40,561 nt of DNA from Mesorhizobium sp. M7A.F.Ca.US.006.01.1.1 (GTDB taxonomy: Bacteria; Pseudomonadota; Alphaproteobacteria; Rhizobiales; Rhizobiaceae), in assembly GCF_003997935.1 (NCBI RefSeq), contig NZ_RZQL01000029.1, positions 1 through 40,561 of the forward strand, written 5' to 3'. Positions 32,736 to 40,561 of the stretch are shown in pieces (the stretch's first letter is position 1; each line of letters begins with the position of its first letter). The notes beneath the pieces are model-generated. The model was not told the origin of the DNA. It searched no databases and saw only the letters and a program-made list of their open reading frames with translations. A program made the translations under genes and the position numbers.

Positions 32736-33869
32736 ATGTCGCTGCGCCTTGCCACCTTCAATGTCGAGAACCTGATGAACAGGTTCGATTATTCCGGCTA
32801 TCGCAACCAGCTCAACGAGGATCGAACGCTGGCGCTGTTCGATATCCAGAGCGAGGCGGAATACAGGATTCTGGAGCAGGCCCGCGCCATCGCCCAGTCC
32901 GACGACACGCGTCAGCTGACGGCGCTGGCAATCGCTGCCACCCGTGCCGACATCATTTGCATGCAGGAGGTCGACAACATCGAGGCGCTGAAGGCCTTCG
33001 AATATGGCTATCTGTTCAAGATGGTGGGGCAGGGCTACCGGCAGAAATACACCACATCGGGTAATGATTCACGCGGCATCGACGTGGCCGTGATGATGCG
33101 CAATGAGACCGCGCAGGGCCAGCCGATCGAATTCGTGCGCATGACCAGCCACGCCTATGTCACCTACGAGCAGTTCGGGCTGCACACGCCGGAGCTGGAG
33201 GCACTCGGCAATCAGGCCAATGAGCGCATTTTCCGGCGCGACTGCCTGGAGATCGACGTCACCGTGGGTGGCGTTCCGCTGACGCTCTACCTCGTGCATT
33301 TCAAGTCGATGGGCTCGCCGCGCAACGGGCTCGACGGGCGCGAAGCGACGATGCCGGTGCGCATCGCCGAGGCACAAGCGGTGCGACGGATCATCGAGGA
33401 GCGTTTCGGTGGAGAGCATGCCGCCGACAAACGCTGGGCGATCTGCGGCGACATGAATGATTATCGCCAGCGCGTGAAGGTAGCCGGCGATGCGATCGAC
33501 GGTTACCGCTTCGAGGTGGTCGACGAAGCCCTGTCCTGCATCAACGTGCTGACGGCAGGCGGCTTTTGCGAAAACGTCGTCGAGCGACGGCCGGAGATGA
33601 ACCGCTGGAGTTTCTACCACACGCGCGGACCGGAAGAGCGGCATCTGTGCCAGCTCGACTACATCCTGCTGTCGAAGGGGCTCGCCGCCAGCAACGCGAC
33701 GGCTGTTCCCGACATCATTCGCAATGGCCAGCCGTGGCGCACCATCTTTCCGCCGGGGCAGGAAGTGGAGCGGTTTCCGCGCGCCGGCTGGGACCGGCCG
33801 AAGGCGTCGGACCATTGTCCGGTGGCCATTACCTTGGACGTTGTCCCGGTAAGCAATATCGGGGCCTGA
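32736..33869 (+). CDS. endonuclease/exonuclease/phosphatase-family protein
   Basis: The 377-aa protein begins almost directly with the EEP-fold motif LRLATFNVENLMNRFD (Asn for metal binding), then ICMQEVDNIEA (catalytic Glu), ICGDMNDYRQR (Asp-Asn pair), and ends with KASDHCPVAITLDV (the SDH motif). All key residues of a Mg-dependent DNase-I-like hydrolase are therefore visible. The fold serves nucleases, phosphoesterases and sphingomyelinases, and nothing here decides among them; no signal peptide is seen, so it should be cytosolic. ATG 32736 is used, with the domain beginning at residue 2. The Nudix gene follows after five bases, suggesting one operon and perhaps related nucleotide-cleaning roles. 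Confidence 0.85.
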   Translation: MSLRLATFNVENLMNRFDYSGYRNQLNEDRTLALFDIQSEAEYRILEQARAIAQSDDTRQLTALAIAATRADIICMQEVDNIEALKAFEYGYLFKMVGQGYRQKYTTSGNDSRGIDVAVMMRNETAQGQPIEFVRMTSHAYVTYEQFGLHTPELEALGNQANERIFRRDCLEIDVTVGGVPLTLYLVHFKSMGSPRNGLDGREATMPVRIAEAQAVRRIIEERFGGEHAADKRWAICGDMNDYRQRVKVAGDAIDGYRFEVVDEALSCINVLTAGGFCENVVERRPEMNRWSFYHTRGPEERHLCQLDYILLSKGLAASNATAVPDIIRNGQPWRTIFPPGQEVERFPRAGWDRPKASDHCPVAITLDVVPVSNIGA

Positions 33870-33874
33870 TACGC

Positions 33875-34591
33875 ATGAGTTTCGACCTGCCGCGCAACGT
33901 CATCCTGCCGGTCGACGACATCGACGTCCGGCTCGATCCTGGCCCGCATCCCTTCGCAAGGGACAATGCAGAGGCGATTGCCGAAAACTGGCAGCACGAA
34001 ATCGCTGCCAATCCGGCGCTGTTCGACGGCATGGTGGTGCTGCTGTCACAACTCGCCTACCGCGACAGCCGTCTCGTCGGCCGCTGCCATGCGGTCAACT
34101 ACTCGACTTTCATGCTGTGGCGGAAACGGCGCGAGAATTCGGGCGCCGAGCATGCCTATGCGCATGCCATGCTGGTGGCCGCCGACAATGCGCTGGTGGC
34201 GATCCGCATGGGGCCGCATACGGTCAACGCCGGCCGCGTCTATTTCGCCGCCGGCTCGTTCGAGCCTGTCGATTTTCGCGATGGGCTGGTCGATGTCGAT
34301 TTCAACATGATCCGCGAGGTGCGCGAGGAAACCGGTCTCGACCTGTCAGGCGCGGAACGCGGCAAGCGCTACCACGCCATGTCGACCAACAGCGGCACAG
34401 TGATCTTCCGCCGCTATCACGAGACGGCACCCGCCGACGAGATCGCCAGGCGCATCAGTGCTTTCGTCGCCACCGAGACCGAGCCGGAGATCGAGGAGCC
34501 GGTGATCATCCGCCACGCCGCCGACTTGCCGGATGGGCTCTCGCCGCACATGAAGCCGCTGATCGAGTGGCATTTCGCAAACGGGAATTAA
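33875..34591 (+). CDS. Nudix-like hydrolase with a divergent Nudix box
   Basis: The 238-aa protein has an N-terminal ~110-residue part of unknown fold and a Nudix-type region around residues 120-165 (VYFAAGSFEPVDFRDGLVDV then NMIREVREETGLDLS). The second half of the Nudix box, REVREETGL, is intact and carries the metal-binding glutamates. The first half (GX5E) does not fit: the position of the early glutamate is Val. Nudix enzymes cleave nucleoside diphosphates linked to another group X. Here activity is possible, but the altered loop may mean a changed substrate or a subfamily rule. The start ATG 33875 lies five bases after the EEP gene. The stop overlaps the small membrane gene on the other strand by four bases. 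Confidence 0.75.
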   Translation: MSFDLPRNVILPVDDIDVRLDPGPHPFARDNAEAIAENWQHEIAANPALFDGMVVLLSQLAYRDSRLVGRCHAVNYSTFMLWRKRRENSGAEHAYAHAMLVAADNALVAIRMGPHTVNAGRVYFAAGSFEPVDFRDGLVDVDFNMIREVREETGLDLSGAERGKRYHAMSTNSGTVIFRRYHETAPADEIARRISAFVATETEPEIEEPVIIRHAADLPDGLSPHMKPLIEWHFANGN

Positions 34592-34830
34592 GGGCGCGTC
34601 TTGTTCTGCGCCGCGTTGCGATCGTTGCGGGCGGCGACGAGGAACAGGATAAAGCCGATGCCCAGCAAGCCGCCCATCGCCATTCCCATCGTCTGGCCGA
34701 CGACTGCCTGGAAGTCAGCGGTGACGCGATTGGGATTGGCGAGGCCGTAGCGGGCGAGATACCACCAGATGCCTGCAAGGAAAGCCTCGATGATGACCAT
34801 TGCCAGGATCAGTCGCGCCTTCTTGCTCAT
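34588..34830 (-). CDS. small inner-membrane protein, 80 aa
   Basis: Two hydrophobic segments are visible (LILAMVIIEAFLAGIWWYL and GMAMGGLLGIGFILFLVAA) joined by a ~20-residue loop, with short basic ends (MSKKAR and ARNDRNAAQNKTRP), giving both termini in the cytosol by the positive-inside rule. I recognise no family. The start at 34830 is well supported by GGAGGA seven bases upstream; the frame could run five codons further, but without a ribosome site. It lies convergent to the Nudix gene and upstream of the MacB-like permease on the same strand side, 131 bases away, so a link to either is unproven. Confidence 0.72.
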   Translation of the reverse strand: MSKKARLILAMVIIEAFLAGIWWYLARYGLANPNRVTADFQAVVGQTMGMAMGGLLGIGFILFLVAARNDRNAAQNKTRP

Positions 34831-34961
34831 CCGCGATTCCTCCACCCAGGGTGAATTGCCCTAGCATCGCGAACGGCGCGGCGACAGTGGCGGGCAGGGT
34901 GGAAACACCGAAGGCTGTGCAAAACCGGTTGGAGCGCTGGCCGCGTTCCGGCCGGGTTGCC

Positions 34962-36179
34962 CTATTCGTGCCTAAGCGCGTCGATCGGGTCGAGCCTGGC
35001 GCCGCGCAGCGCCGGGAAGAAGCCGAACACCATGCCGATGAGCGCGGAAAAGCCGACGGCGAGCAGGATGACCGCCGGGCTCGGCGCGAAGGGAATGGTC
35101 AGCGTCACCGCGGCGAGGCCGGCCAGCGCCAGGCCGATCAGGATGCCTATGATGCCGCCGAGCAGTGACAGCACCGTCGCTTCGACCAGGAACTGGATGA
35201 GGATGTGCTTTTCATGCGCGCCGATGGCGAGCCTGATGCCGATCTCGCGGGTGCGTTCGGTGACCGACACCAGCATGATGTTCATGATGCCGATGCCGCC
35301 GACCAAAAGGCTGACGCCGGCGACCGCGCCCAGCATGCCGGTCATGGTGGTGGTGGCGCTGGCCATGGCGTCGGCGATCTGCGTCATGTCGCGAATGGCG
35401 AAATCGCTTTCACGATCGGGCGTGATGCGTCTGGCGTCGCGCAGAATGTCCTCGACGCGCGGCTGCAACTCGCTGGTCGGCGTGCGGTCGTCGGCGGCGA
35501 TGTAGATGTTGTCGATGTCGCGGTTGCCGGCGATACGGCGCTGGTAGGCGTGCAGCGGCATCAGCACGACATTGTCCTGGTCCTGACCGAAGCCGGTATA
35601 GCCCTTGGGCTCGAGCAGGCCGATGATCTTGCAGGAGGTGCGGTTGACGCGGATGATCTCGCCCTCGGGATCGCCAGCGCCGAAGAATTGTTGGCGCACC
35701 GTCTCGCCGATCAGGCACACGCCGGTGCCCGAGCGGGTTTCGGAATCGCTGAACGGGCGGCCCGACACCAGTTTCCAGTCGCGCGCATCGAGATAGGCGC
35801 TGTCGGTGCCGGTGACGCCCGAGGTCAGGCTCTCGGTGCCGAAGATGACCCGGACCTGCTTTTGCGAAGCCGGCGAAATGGCGCGGGCGCCAGTCAGATG
35901 CGCAACCAGCGCCGCCAGGTCCTTTTCGGCCAGCGGACGCACCACCTGGTCGAGCCCGCCCGGGCCGCCGGGACCGGCCGGGCGACCGGAGCGGACGACC
36001 AAAAGATTGCTGCCGAGCTTGGAGATGTCGGCCTTGACCTTCTGCGTGGTGCCCGAGCCGATGGTGAGCATGGCAATGACGGCGGCAACGCCGATGACGA
36101 TGCCGAGCAAGGTCAGGAACGAGCGCAGCACGTTGCGGCGGATCGAGCGCAGCGACAGGCGGACGGTTTCCCAGATCAT
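34962..36179 (-). CDS. MacB-like ABC transporter permease (FtsX/MacB_PCD domain)
   Basis: The 405-aa permease has an N-terminal transmembrane helix (LRSFLTLLGIVIGVAAVIAM), a large periplasmic MacB_PCD domain (about 45-280), and three C-terminal helices (GVSLLVGGIGIMNIMLVSVT, LSLLGGIIGILIGLALAGLA, and a last one). This is the membrane half of a MacB-type mechanotransmission exporter; classical MacB has the ATPase fused at the N-terminus, but here the ATPase is a separate gene, overlapping by four bases. The triad adaptor-ATPase-permease probably exports a peptide, siderophore or drug from the periplasm with an outer-membrane channel encoded elsewhere. The signature ERTREIGIRLAIGAHEKHIL is typical of the family. 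Confidence 0.92.
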   Translation of the reverse strand: MIWETVRLSLRSIRRNVLRSFLTLLGIVIGVAAVIAMLTIGSGTTQKVKADISKLGSNLLVVRSGRPAGPGGPGGLDQVVRPLAEKDLAALVAHLTGARAISPASQKQVRVIFGTESLTSGVTGTDSAYLDARDWKLVSGRPFSDSETRSGTGVCLIGETVRQQFFGAGDPEGEIIRVNRTSCKIIGLLEPKGYTGFGQDQDNVVLMPLHAYQRRIAGNRDIDNIYIAADDRTPTSELQPRVEDILRDARRITPDRESDFAIRDMTQIADAMASATTTMTGMLGAVAGVSLLVGGIGIMNIMLVSVTERTREIGIRLAIGAHEKHILIQFLVEATVLSLLGGIIGILIGLALAGLAAVTLTIPFAPSPAVILLAVGFSALIGMVFGFFPALRGARLDPIDALRHE

Positions 36180-36889
36180 GGCTGTGCGATCTCCAGCTTC
36201 CTGGAATCCGAAGCGACATGGCCGTCGAGGAAGCGGATGGTGCGTTCGGCATAGTCGGCGACATCGGCCTCGTGGGTGACCATGGCGATGGTTAGGCCAA
36301 GCTCCTTGTTGAGCCGCGTCAGCAACTCCATGATCTCGTGCGTGCGGGCGGTGTCGAGGTTGCCGGTCGGCTCGTCGGCGACGAGCAGCGTCGGCCGCGT
36401 GACGATGGCGCGCGCGATCGCCACGCGCTGCTGCTGGCCGCCGGACAGTTCGGCCGGCGTGTGGTGCTCGCGGCCGACAAGGCCGACCTCCGCCAGGGCC
36501 TGCATGGCAAGGTCGCGGCGCTCGCGGGCGGCCACGCCGCGATAGATCAGCGGCAGTTCGACATTTTCGGCCGCCGTGGTGCGGGCCAGCAGATTGTAGC
36601 CCTGGAAGACGAAGCCGACATAGAGGTTGCGCAGCATGGCGCGGCGGTTGCGGTCGAGGCGGCCGGCGTCGATGCCCATGAAGGAATAGGTTCCGGCCGT
36701 CGGCGTGTCGAGGCAGCCGATGATGTTCATCGCCGTCGATTTGCCGGAACCGGACGGCCCCATGATGGCGACGAATTCGCCACGCCGGATGGCAAGATCG
36801 ACGCCGGCCAGCGCATGCACCTTGGCCTCGCCCTGGCCATAGCTCTTCCAGACCTTGTCGAAGGTGATGAGGGCAGCACCGGCGGCCAC
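36176..36889 (-). CDS. ABC transporter ATP-binding protein (MacB/LolD type)
   Basis: The 237-aa ATPase has Walker A GPSGSGKS (44-51), the Q-loop, the signature [14 protein letters not shown], Walker [13 protein letters not shown] and the switch histidine in [14 protein letters not shown]. This set is standard for LolD/MacB-type ATPases that drive mechanical, not translocating, MacB permeases. The start is GTG at 36889; an ATG just upstream lies in another frame, and GGAG sits nine bases before the GTG. The gene follows the adaptor gene with four bases between and overlaps the permease gene by four, so translation of the three is coupled. Confidence 0.95.
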   Translation of the reverse strand: MAAGAALITFDKVWKSYGQGEAKVHALAGVDLAIRRGEFVAIMGPSGSGKSTAMNIIGCLDTPTAGTYSFMGIDAGRLDRNRRAMLRNLYVGFVFQGYNLLARTTAAENVELPLIYRGVAARERRDLAMQALAEVGLVGREHHTPAELSGGQQQRVAIARAIVTRPTLLVADEPTGNLDTARTHEIMELLTRLNKELGLTIAMVTHEADVADYAERTIRFLDGHVASDSRKLEIAQP

Positions 36890-36893
36890 GACA

Positions 36894-38186
36894 TCAGCTC
36901 CGCTGCTGCGACGCGGTGATGACCTGTGCGCCTTCGTCGAGGCCAGAAATGATCTCGGTCAGTTCGCCGTCGGTGGAGCCGATCTTGACGTTGACCGGGT
37001 GCGGACGCCCGTTCTCCAGCACATAGAGCGTGCGCGAGCCGTCGGTGGGCACTGTGGCGGCCTGGCGCTGGCGGTTGCCGCCGGGGCGGCCCATGCGGCC
37101 GGTGAACAGGTCGCTGAGGCTCCAGCCGCGGGCGGCCTGCTGGGCAGGACGATAGCGGAAGGCGGTGGCCGGTACGGTGAGCACGTCCTTGGCCTGTTTG
37201 GTGACGACCGAAACGGTGGCGGTCATGCCGGGCCGCAGCAGCAGCTCGTTGTTGTCGACCTCGAGTCGCGCATTGTAGGTGACGACGCCGTCAGTGGTGA
37301 CCGAGGCATAGGAGATGTCTCGGATCTCGGCATCGAACGGCCGCTCGGGGAAGGCATCGACGGTGAAGCGGGCATGCTGGCCTGACTTGACCGCGCCGAT
37401 GTCGGCTTCGTCGACCGCCGCCACCAGTTCCATGTTCCTGAGATCGGCGGCGATGATGAACAGCACCGGCGCCTGCAGCGAGGAGGCAACCGTCTGGCCG
37501 GGATCGACCGATCGCGTCAGCACGATGCCGTCGATCGGCGCATAGATGGTGCTCTTGGCAAGGTCGGTCTGCTGCGCCTTGAGGTCGGCCTGGGCGATGG
37601 CGAGGTTGGCCTGCGCACTGTCGAGCGCTGCCTTGGAACGGTCGCGCGTGGCGGTTGCTGCTTCAAGCGACTGGTCTGTCGCCATGCCGCGCTTGGTCAG
37701 CGCTGCTGCGCGGACAAGCGCCTTCTCGTTTTCGGCCAGCGTAACCGTGGCGTCCTCGACATTGGCGGCGGCGGCCTTGGCCGAAGCTTCGGCGCGCTCG
37801 ATCTGGACTTCGAGTTTCACCGTGTCGAGTGTCGCCAGCACGTCACCCTTCTTGACCTGCTGGTTCTCCTCGGCTGAGACCGAGCGGATGATGCCGGACA
37901 GTTCGCTTGAAATGTCGACCTGGGTGAGGGGCTGCAGCGTGCCGGTCGCCGACACCGCGACGGTGAGGTCGGCCTTGGCGGCAGGCACGGTGGTGTAGTC
38001 AATCCTGGCCGGTGAGCCGGCATACCACTGATAGACGCCAAGCCCGGCGACGAGCACGATCAGCGCCAGCAGCGCATAGAGCCAGCCGCGACGGCGCGAC
38101 TTGCGCCGACCCGTCATGTCGAGCCCGAGCGCCGTCTCGATGGCGGAATCCGATTCCGTCTTTGGCAGATTGACAATCTGGTCCAC
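36894..38186 (-). CDS. MacA-like periplasmic adaptor
   Basis: The 430-aa adaptor has an N-terminal cytosolic tail of ~35 residues, one membrane helix ([20 protein letters not shown]), a lipoyl half ([20 protein letters not shown]), a long alpha-hairpin (about 120-215), the second lipoyl half ([20 protein letters not shown]) and barrel domains. It fits MacA, which binds MacB and a TolC-like channel. A Gly/Arg-rich insertion near the end ([20 protein letters not shown]) is seen in some rhizobial MacA proteins. The start appears to be GTG at 38186 with AGGGG upstream. It heads the three-gene export operon, divergent from the PhzF gene. Confidence 0.92.
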   Translation of the reverse strand: MDQIVNLPKTESDSAIETALGLDMTGRRKSRRRGWLYALLALIVLVAGLGVYQWYAGSPARIDYTTVPAAKADLTVAVSATGTLQPLTQVDISSELSGIIRSVSAEENQQVKKGDVLATLDTVKLEVQIERAEASAKAAAANVEDATVTLAENEKALVRAAALTKRGMATDQSLEAATATRDRSKAALDSAQANLAIAQADLKAQQTDLAKSTIYAPIDGIVLTRSVDPGQTVASSLQAPVLFIIAADLRNMELVAAVDEADIGAVKSGQHARFTVDAFPERPFDAEIRDISYASVTTDGVVTYNARLEVDNNELLLRPGMTATVSVVTKQAKDVLTVPATAFRYRPAQQAARGWSLSDLFTGRMGRPGGNRQRQAATVPTDGSRTLYVLENGRPHPVNVKIGSTDGELTEIISGLDEGAQVITASQQRS

Positions 38187-38196
38187 GCTGGACCCC

Positions 38197-38229
38197 TATA
38201 ATGCGCAATGTCCCTATCTGTGCACAGAT
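38197..38229. promoter_or_regulatory. palindrome and -10-like box between macA-like and phzF-like genes
   Basis: ATCTGTGCACAGAT (38216-38229) is a perfect 14-bp palindrome. A TATAAT lies at 38197-38202 on the plus strand; the nearest TTGACA (38170-38175) is 21 bases before it, too far for a normal promoter. The palindrome is 30 bases from the macA-like start codon and 59 from the phzF-like one. It shares TGTGCA with the site before the RND operon. Confidence 0.5.
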
Positions 38230-38287
38230 CAGGCTTACTGGTTCAAATATCAAATTAAATTTCGCCCATGTTGGGATTGAGGCAGGA

Positions 38288-39196
38288 ATGAAAACCCGGA
38301 ATTACTTGCTTTACGATGTGTTTACGACCGAGCGACTGGCCGGCAATCCTTTGGCCGTCGTGCTCGATAGCAAGGGATTGGACACGGCCGCGATGCAGGC
38401 CATCGCGCGCGAATTCAACCTGTCCGAATCGGTGTTCGTCCTGCCGCCGGACAATCCCAAGCACAAAAACCGCATCCGCATCTTCACCCCCGACTATGAA
38501 ATGCCGTTCGCCGGCCATCCGACGGTCGGCGCCGCGATCGCGCTGGCCGAACTTGCGGAGGAGGGCGGCGCCGGCATCTTCGTGCTGGAGGAAAACATCG
38601 GCCCGGTGCGGTGCGCCGTCAGCAAGCATGACGGCAACACTTTTGCCGAGTTCGACCTGGCGAAGCTGCCGGCGGCGCTGAAGCTCGAGGCCGATCCGGA
38701 GGCGATCGGTGCCGCCCTTGGGCTGACGCCGCACGAGATCGGCTTCGAGAATCACCGTGTCGCGTTCTGGTCGGCCGGCGTGCCCTATGTGACGATCCCG
38801 GTTGCCAATCTCGAGGCGGCGGGCCGGATCCGGCTGGACAACCAGGCCTGGTCGGAACTGGCGCCGCGCAAGAGCGAGTGGGCCTTCGCCAGTCCCTATG
38901 TCTATTGCCGCGAGACGGTGAACCACGAGAGCGGCTTCCATGTGCGCATGATCGTGCCCGGCACGCCTTCCTACGAGGATCCGGCGACCGGCTCGGCGGC
39001 TGCGGCCTTTGCCGGTGCCATCATGCATTTCGACGCACCGACCGACGGCATTTCGCAGCTGTGGATCGAGCAGGGGCTGGAGATGGGCCGGCCTTCGCGC
39101 ATCCGCCTCGAACTGACCGTGCAAGGCGGAAAACTGGCCTCGGCGCGCATTGGCGGCAACGCGGTCAAGGTTGCGGAAGGCAGACTGTTCGTCTGA
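38288..39196 (+). CDS. PhzF-family isomerase-like protein
   Basis: The 302-aa protein has two similar diaminopimelate-epimerase-like halves. The start YLLYDVFTTERLAGNPLAVV is the PhzF signature, E47 (NLSESVFVL) matches the catalytic Glu of PhzF, and MPFAGHPTVGAA and the C-terminal DPATGSAAAAF bind the substrate acid group. PhzF itself isomerises a dihydroanthranilate in phenazine synthesis, but no other phenazine gene is present, so this is one of the many PhzF/YddE-like proteins of unknown substrate. ATG 38288 follows GAGG; the frame extends upstream without a ribosome site. It is divergent from the macA-like gene. Confidence 0.88.
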   Translation: MKTRNYLLYDVFTTERLAGNPLAVVLDSKGLDTAAMQAIAREFNLSESVFVLPPDNPKHKNRIRIFTPDYEMPFAGHPTVGAAIALAELAEEGGAGIFVLEENIGPVRCAVSKHDGNTFAEFDLAKLPAALKLEADPEAIGAALGLTPHEIGFENHRVAFWSAGVPYVTIPVANLEAAGRIRLDNQAWSELAPRKSEWAFASPYVYCRETVNHESGFHVRMIVPGTPSYEDPATGSAAAAFAGAIMHFDAPTDGISQLWIEQGLEMGRPSRIRLELTVQGGKLASARIGGNAVKVAEGRLFV

Positions 39197-39244
39197 CCAT
39201 GTGCGGCACTTAAGCGATTTGTCGGGAAATGATTCCGGCAGGGC

Positions 39245-39273
39245 TGGACAGGACCGATGGTGGCGGCTATATG
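39245..39273 (+). promoter_or_regulatory. promoter of the tRNA-Lys gene
   Basis: TGGACA (39245-39250) and CTATAT (39267-39272) or TATATG (39268-39273) are 16-17 bases apart, close to the alphaproteobacterial housekeeping consensus. The start site would fall at about 39280, just before the mature tRNA at 39304. Confidence 0.65.
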
Positions 39274-39303
39274 CCCGCCAACGCCGGTTTTTGCCGGCCG
39301 AGT

Positions 39304-39379
<76 letters not shown>

Positions 39380-39432
39380 AATCTTTCCCAAGAGATGGTG
39401 GTACTTTGACTTGGTCGCCTCCCGCAGCGAGC

Positions 39433-40561
39433 CTAGAACAGTTTGGTGATGTCGGCATAAACATCGTATCCGGGCGCTTCGACCTGCTCTAATCCGAAGG
39501 TAAAGAAGTGTTTCCTTGCGGCTCGCCAACCTCTGACCAGACTCGGCATACGGGCGTCCGGTAAGACACCCCCTTTCCAAGCTGCAGGATCCAGCCACTT
39601 GCCCGTTGCCAATTCAGCATTCGTCGGAGTTATGCAGCTGTGGCCGTAGTTTGCGCTCAGTATTGCATTACGGTTCACCATAGCCCTACGAACAATGCTG
39701 AGCATCCAGCCATCTAGATTACGAAGGGGTGCGGGATCGTCAATTAAGCAATAGAAGCCCATCAGCCCCTTCATTGCCTTAAGCCTGCGTCCCAAATTTA
39801 TGAAATCCGCCAGGTCTCCCTCGGCAAGTCCTCCATAAAGTGAATTTCTAAGTTCGTATATAAGCCCCAAAAGATCCCAATCGTAATTCGGTTTTGCGGT
39901 AGACGATCTAGATTTATTGTATCCATCTTTTAGGTAGTAGCTCAGGTATATATTCACTAGGCGTGACACCCTAGTCTTTAATCGTTTGACAGTTTTTTCG
40001 GGAACCGTAAGGCCGCTAACTGTGAATCGGTATCCTAAATAATCAAAATGAGGGTACGTTCTCATTTCCTGACTATAGTTTGAAATTACCGCAATCCCTG
40101 GTGACTTATCCGCGTTCAATTTCAATCCGCTAATTCTGCAATGTTCGACAAAGCAACGCTCTAATTCTTGCGCCTGAGAGTAGTCGCTGCAGAGGGCCAC
40201 AACATCATCGGCGAAACGCACAAATCTGCCAGAAGACGCGGATAGGGCTGTATCCAAATCGTGATTCGCTAGGTTTGCTAAAATAAGAGAAACTGAAGAC
40301 CCTTGCGGAGTTCCGTGAATTCGACGCGTGTGATTTCCCATCTGATAGGTATCATACGGGGAATAGCGATGGTGTAGAAATTTCTCAAAAATATAACGCT
40401 CATGTGGGGTTAAGCTTATCTTTTCGGCGTCATTAATTTTTTTCTTCAGATACCAAGATGGGATATTATCGAAATACTTCTCAAAATCAATTTGTACGGC
40501 AAAAAGTTTTCCGTCCGTTTCAAATTCTCGAAGAGCCAGAATGGCATCGAAGACATTTTTC
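39433..40561 (-). CDS. reverse transcriptase, 3' part (runs off the window); possible DRT/Abi-like defence RT
   Basis: The frame stays open to the window edge, giving at least 375 residues. RT motifs are clear, numbering from the first complete codon inside the edge: motif A VQIDFEKYFDNI (catalytic D25), motif B HGTPQGSSVSLILANL (83-97), motif C FVRFADDVVAL (D118-D119) with F in place of the usual Y of YxDD, then LKLNADKS and FDYLGYRF. After the thumb-like SGLTVPEKTVKRLKTRV, the remaining ~200 residues show no intron maturase X domain or HNH/En domain, so a group II intron RT is less likely; retron NAxxH is not seen. The gene is much AT-richer than the rest of the window (line 39901-39960 counts 33% GC) and stops 54 bases from the tRNA-Lys 3' end. 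A DRT/Abi-type defence RT is inferred, class unknown. Confidence 0.88.
   Translation of the reverse strand, partial: KNVFDAILALREFETDGKLFAVQIDFEKYFDNIPSWYLKKKINDAEKISLTPHERYIFEKFLHHRYSPYDTYQMGNHTRRIHGTPQGSSVSLILANLANHDLDTALSASSGRFVRFADDVVALCSDYSQAQELERCFVEHCRISGLKLNADKSPGIAVISNYSQEMRTYPHFDYLGYRFTVSGLTVPEKTVKRLKTRVSRLVNIYLSYYLKDGYNKSRSSTAKPNYDWDLLGLIYELRNSLYGGLAEGDLADFINLGRRLKAMKGLMGFYCLIDDPAPLRNLDGWMLSIVRRAMVNRNAILSANYGHSCITPTNAELATGKWLDPAAWKGGVLPDARMPSLVRGWRAARKHFFTFGLEQVEAPGYDVYADITKLF

Noticed and set aside
34850..34961. Terminator after the MacB-like permease gene
   Set aside because: Short GC-rich stems such as GGCCG/CGGCC near 34945 can be drawn, but without a U-run and with many alternatives, so no call is made.
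38170..38202. TTGACA plus TATAAT as a rightward promoter for the phzF-like gene
   Set aside because: The two hexamers are 21 bases apart, well outside the normal 16-18, so I listed only the -10-like box and the palindrome.
39433..40341. RT protein starting at the ATG at 40341
   Set aside because: The frame is open further upstream and contains the essential motif A (VQIDFEKYFDNI) before that Met, so the ATG is internal and the gene runs off the window.

Overview
This window looks like a chromosomal segment of a high-GC alphaproteobacterium of the Rhizobiales, most likely Mesorhizobium or a close relative. That is an inference from gene content (BA14K-family protein, TmpA/TmpB, cobalt-type nitrile hydratase, ilvBN behind a leader peptide, miaA nearby), from codon and base composition (a typical coding line counts to about 67% GC by eye) and from alphaproteobacterial-type promoters. 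No rRNA gene is present to confirm it. Nearly all of it is ordinary chromosome; the last ~1.1 kb is a different, AT-richer sequence joined to the 3' end of a tRNA-Lys gene.

Layout. 1-3.7 kb: the 3' part of miaA with a 24-bp in-frame tandem repeat, a membrane diguanylate cyclase, and a HerA-type ATPase on the other strand. 3.8-5.2 kb: a tight operon of XRE-cupin regulator, a 102-aa protein of unknown function and a GNAT acetyltransferase; the regulator has a near-ideal -10 box six bases before its ATG, so its mRNA is probably leaderless. 5.2-8.0 kb: a LysR regulator divergent from a tmpA-tmpB pair predicted to degrade 2-trimethylaminoethylphosphonate. 8.0-11.4 kb: a flavin monooxygenase with a fused NTF2-like domain, then a secreted Trp-rich DUF6600-like protein. 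11.5-14.1 kb: an acetolactate synthase operon (ilvB, ilvN) preceded by a 16-codon leader peptide rich in Leu/Ile/Val and a terminator hairpin, a classical attenuator. 14.3-19.5 kb: a LysE-type exporter and an RND efflux pair. 19.6-21.2 kb: a three-gene cobalt-type nitrile hydratase operon. 21.4-25.8 kb: a RecD-like helicase, a SpoIIAA-like protein, pdxJ and kup. 26-30 kb: three divergent regulator/redox-gene units or neighbours (HxlR with a QorB-like reductase, an FAD monooxygenase, MarR with a glutathione S-transferase). 30.1-31.9 kb: a TetR regulator directly upstream of ilvC. 32-34.8 kb: BA14K protein, an endonuclease/exonuclease/phosphatase protein, a Nudix protein and a small membrane protein. 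35-39.2 kb: a MacAB-like export operon with the ATPase and permease on separate genes, divergent from a PhzF-family gene. 39.3-40.6 kb: tRNA-Lys(CTT), then a partial reverse transcriptase that runs off the window.

Regulatory sequence is unusually readable here: three tandem copies of a MarR-type palindrome between the GST and marR genes, a 22-bp near-perfect palindrome before tetR-ilvC, a GGTCTC-N5-GAGACC palindrome between qorB-like and hxlR genes, an ATCATT-N8-AATGAT site between lysR and tmpA, and TGTGCA/TGCACA palindromes before both efflux systems. Two convergent gene junctions (about 1.65 kb and 25.9 kb) carry copies of the same ~65-bp dispersed element. The best candidates for new biology are the reverse transcriptase at the tRNA-Lys boundary (possible anti-phage DRT/Abi-like system) and the apparently leaderless ilvBN leader-peptide attenuator.
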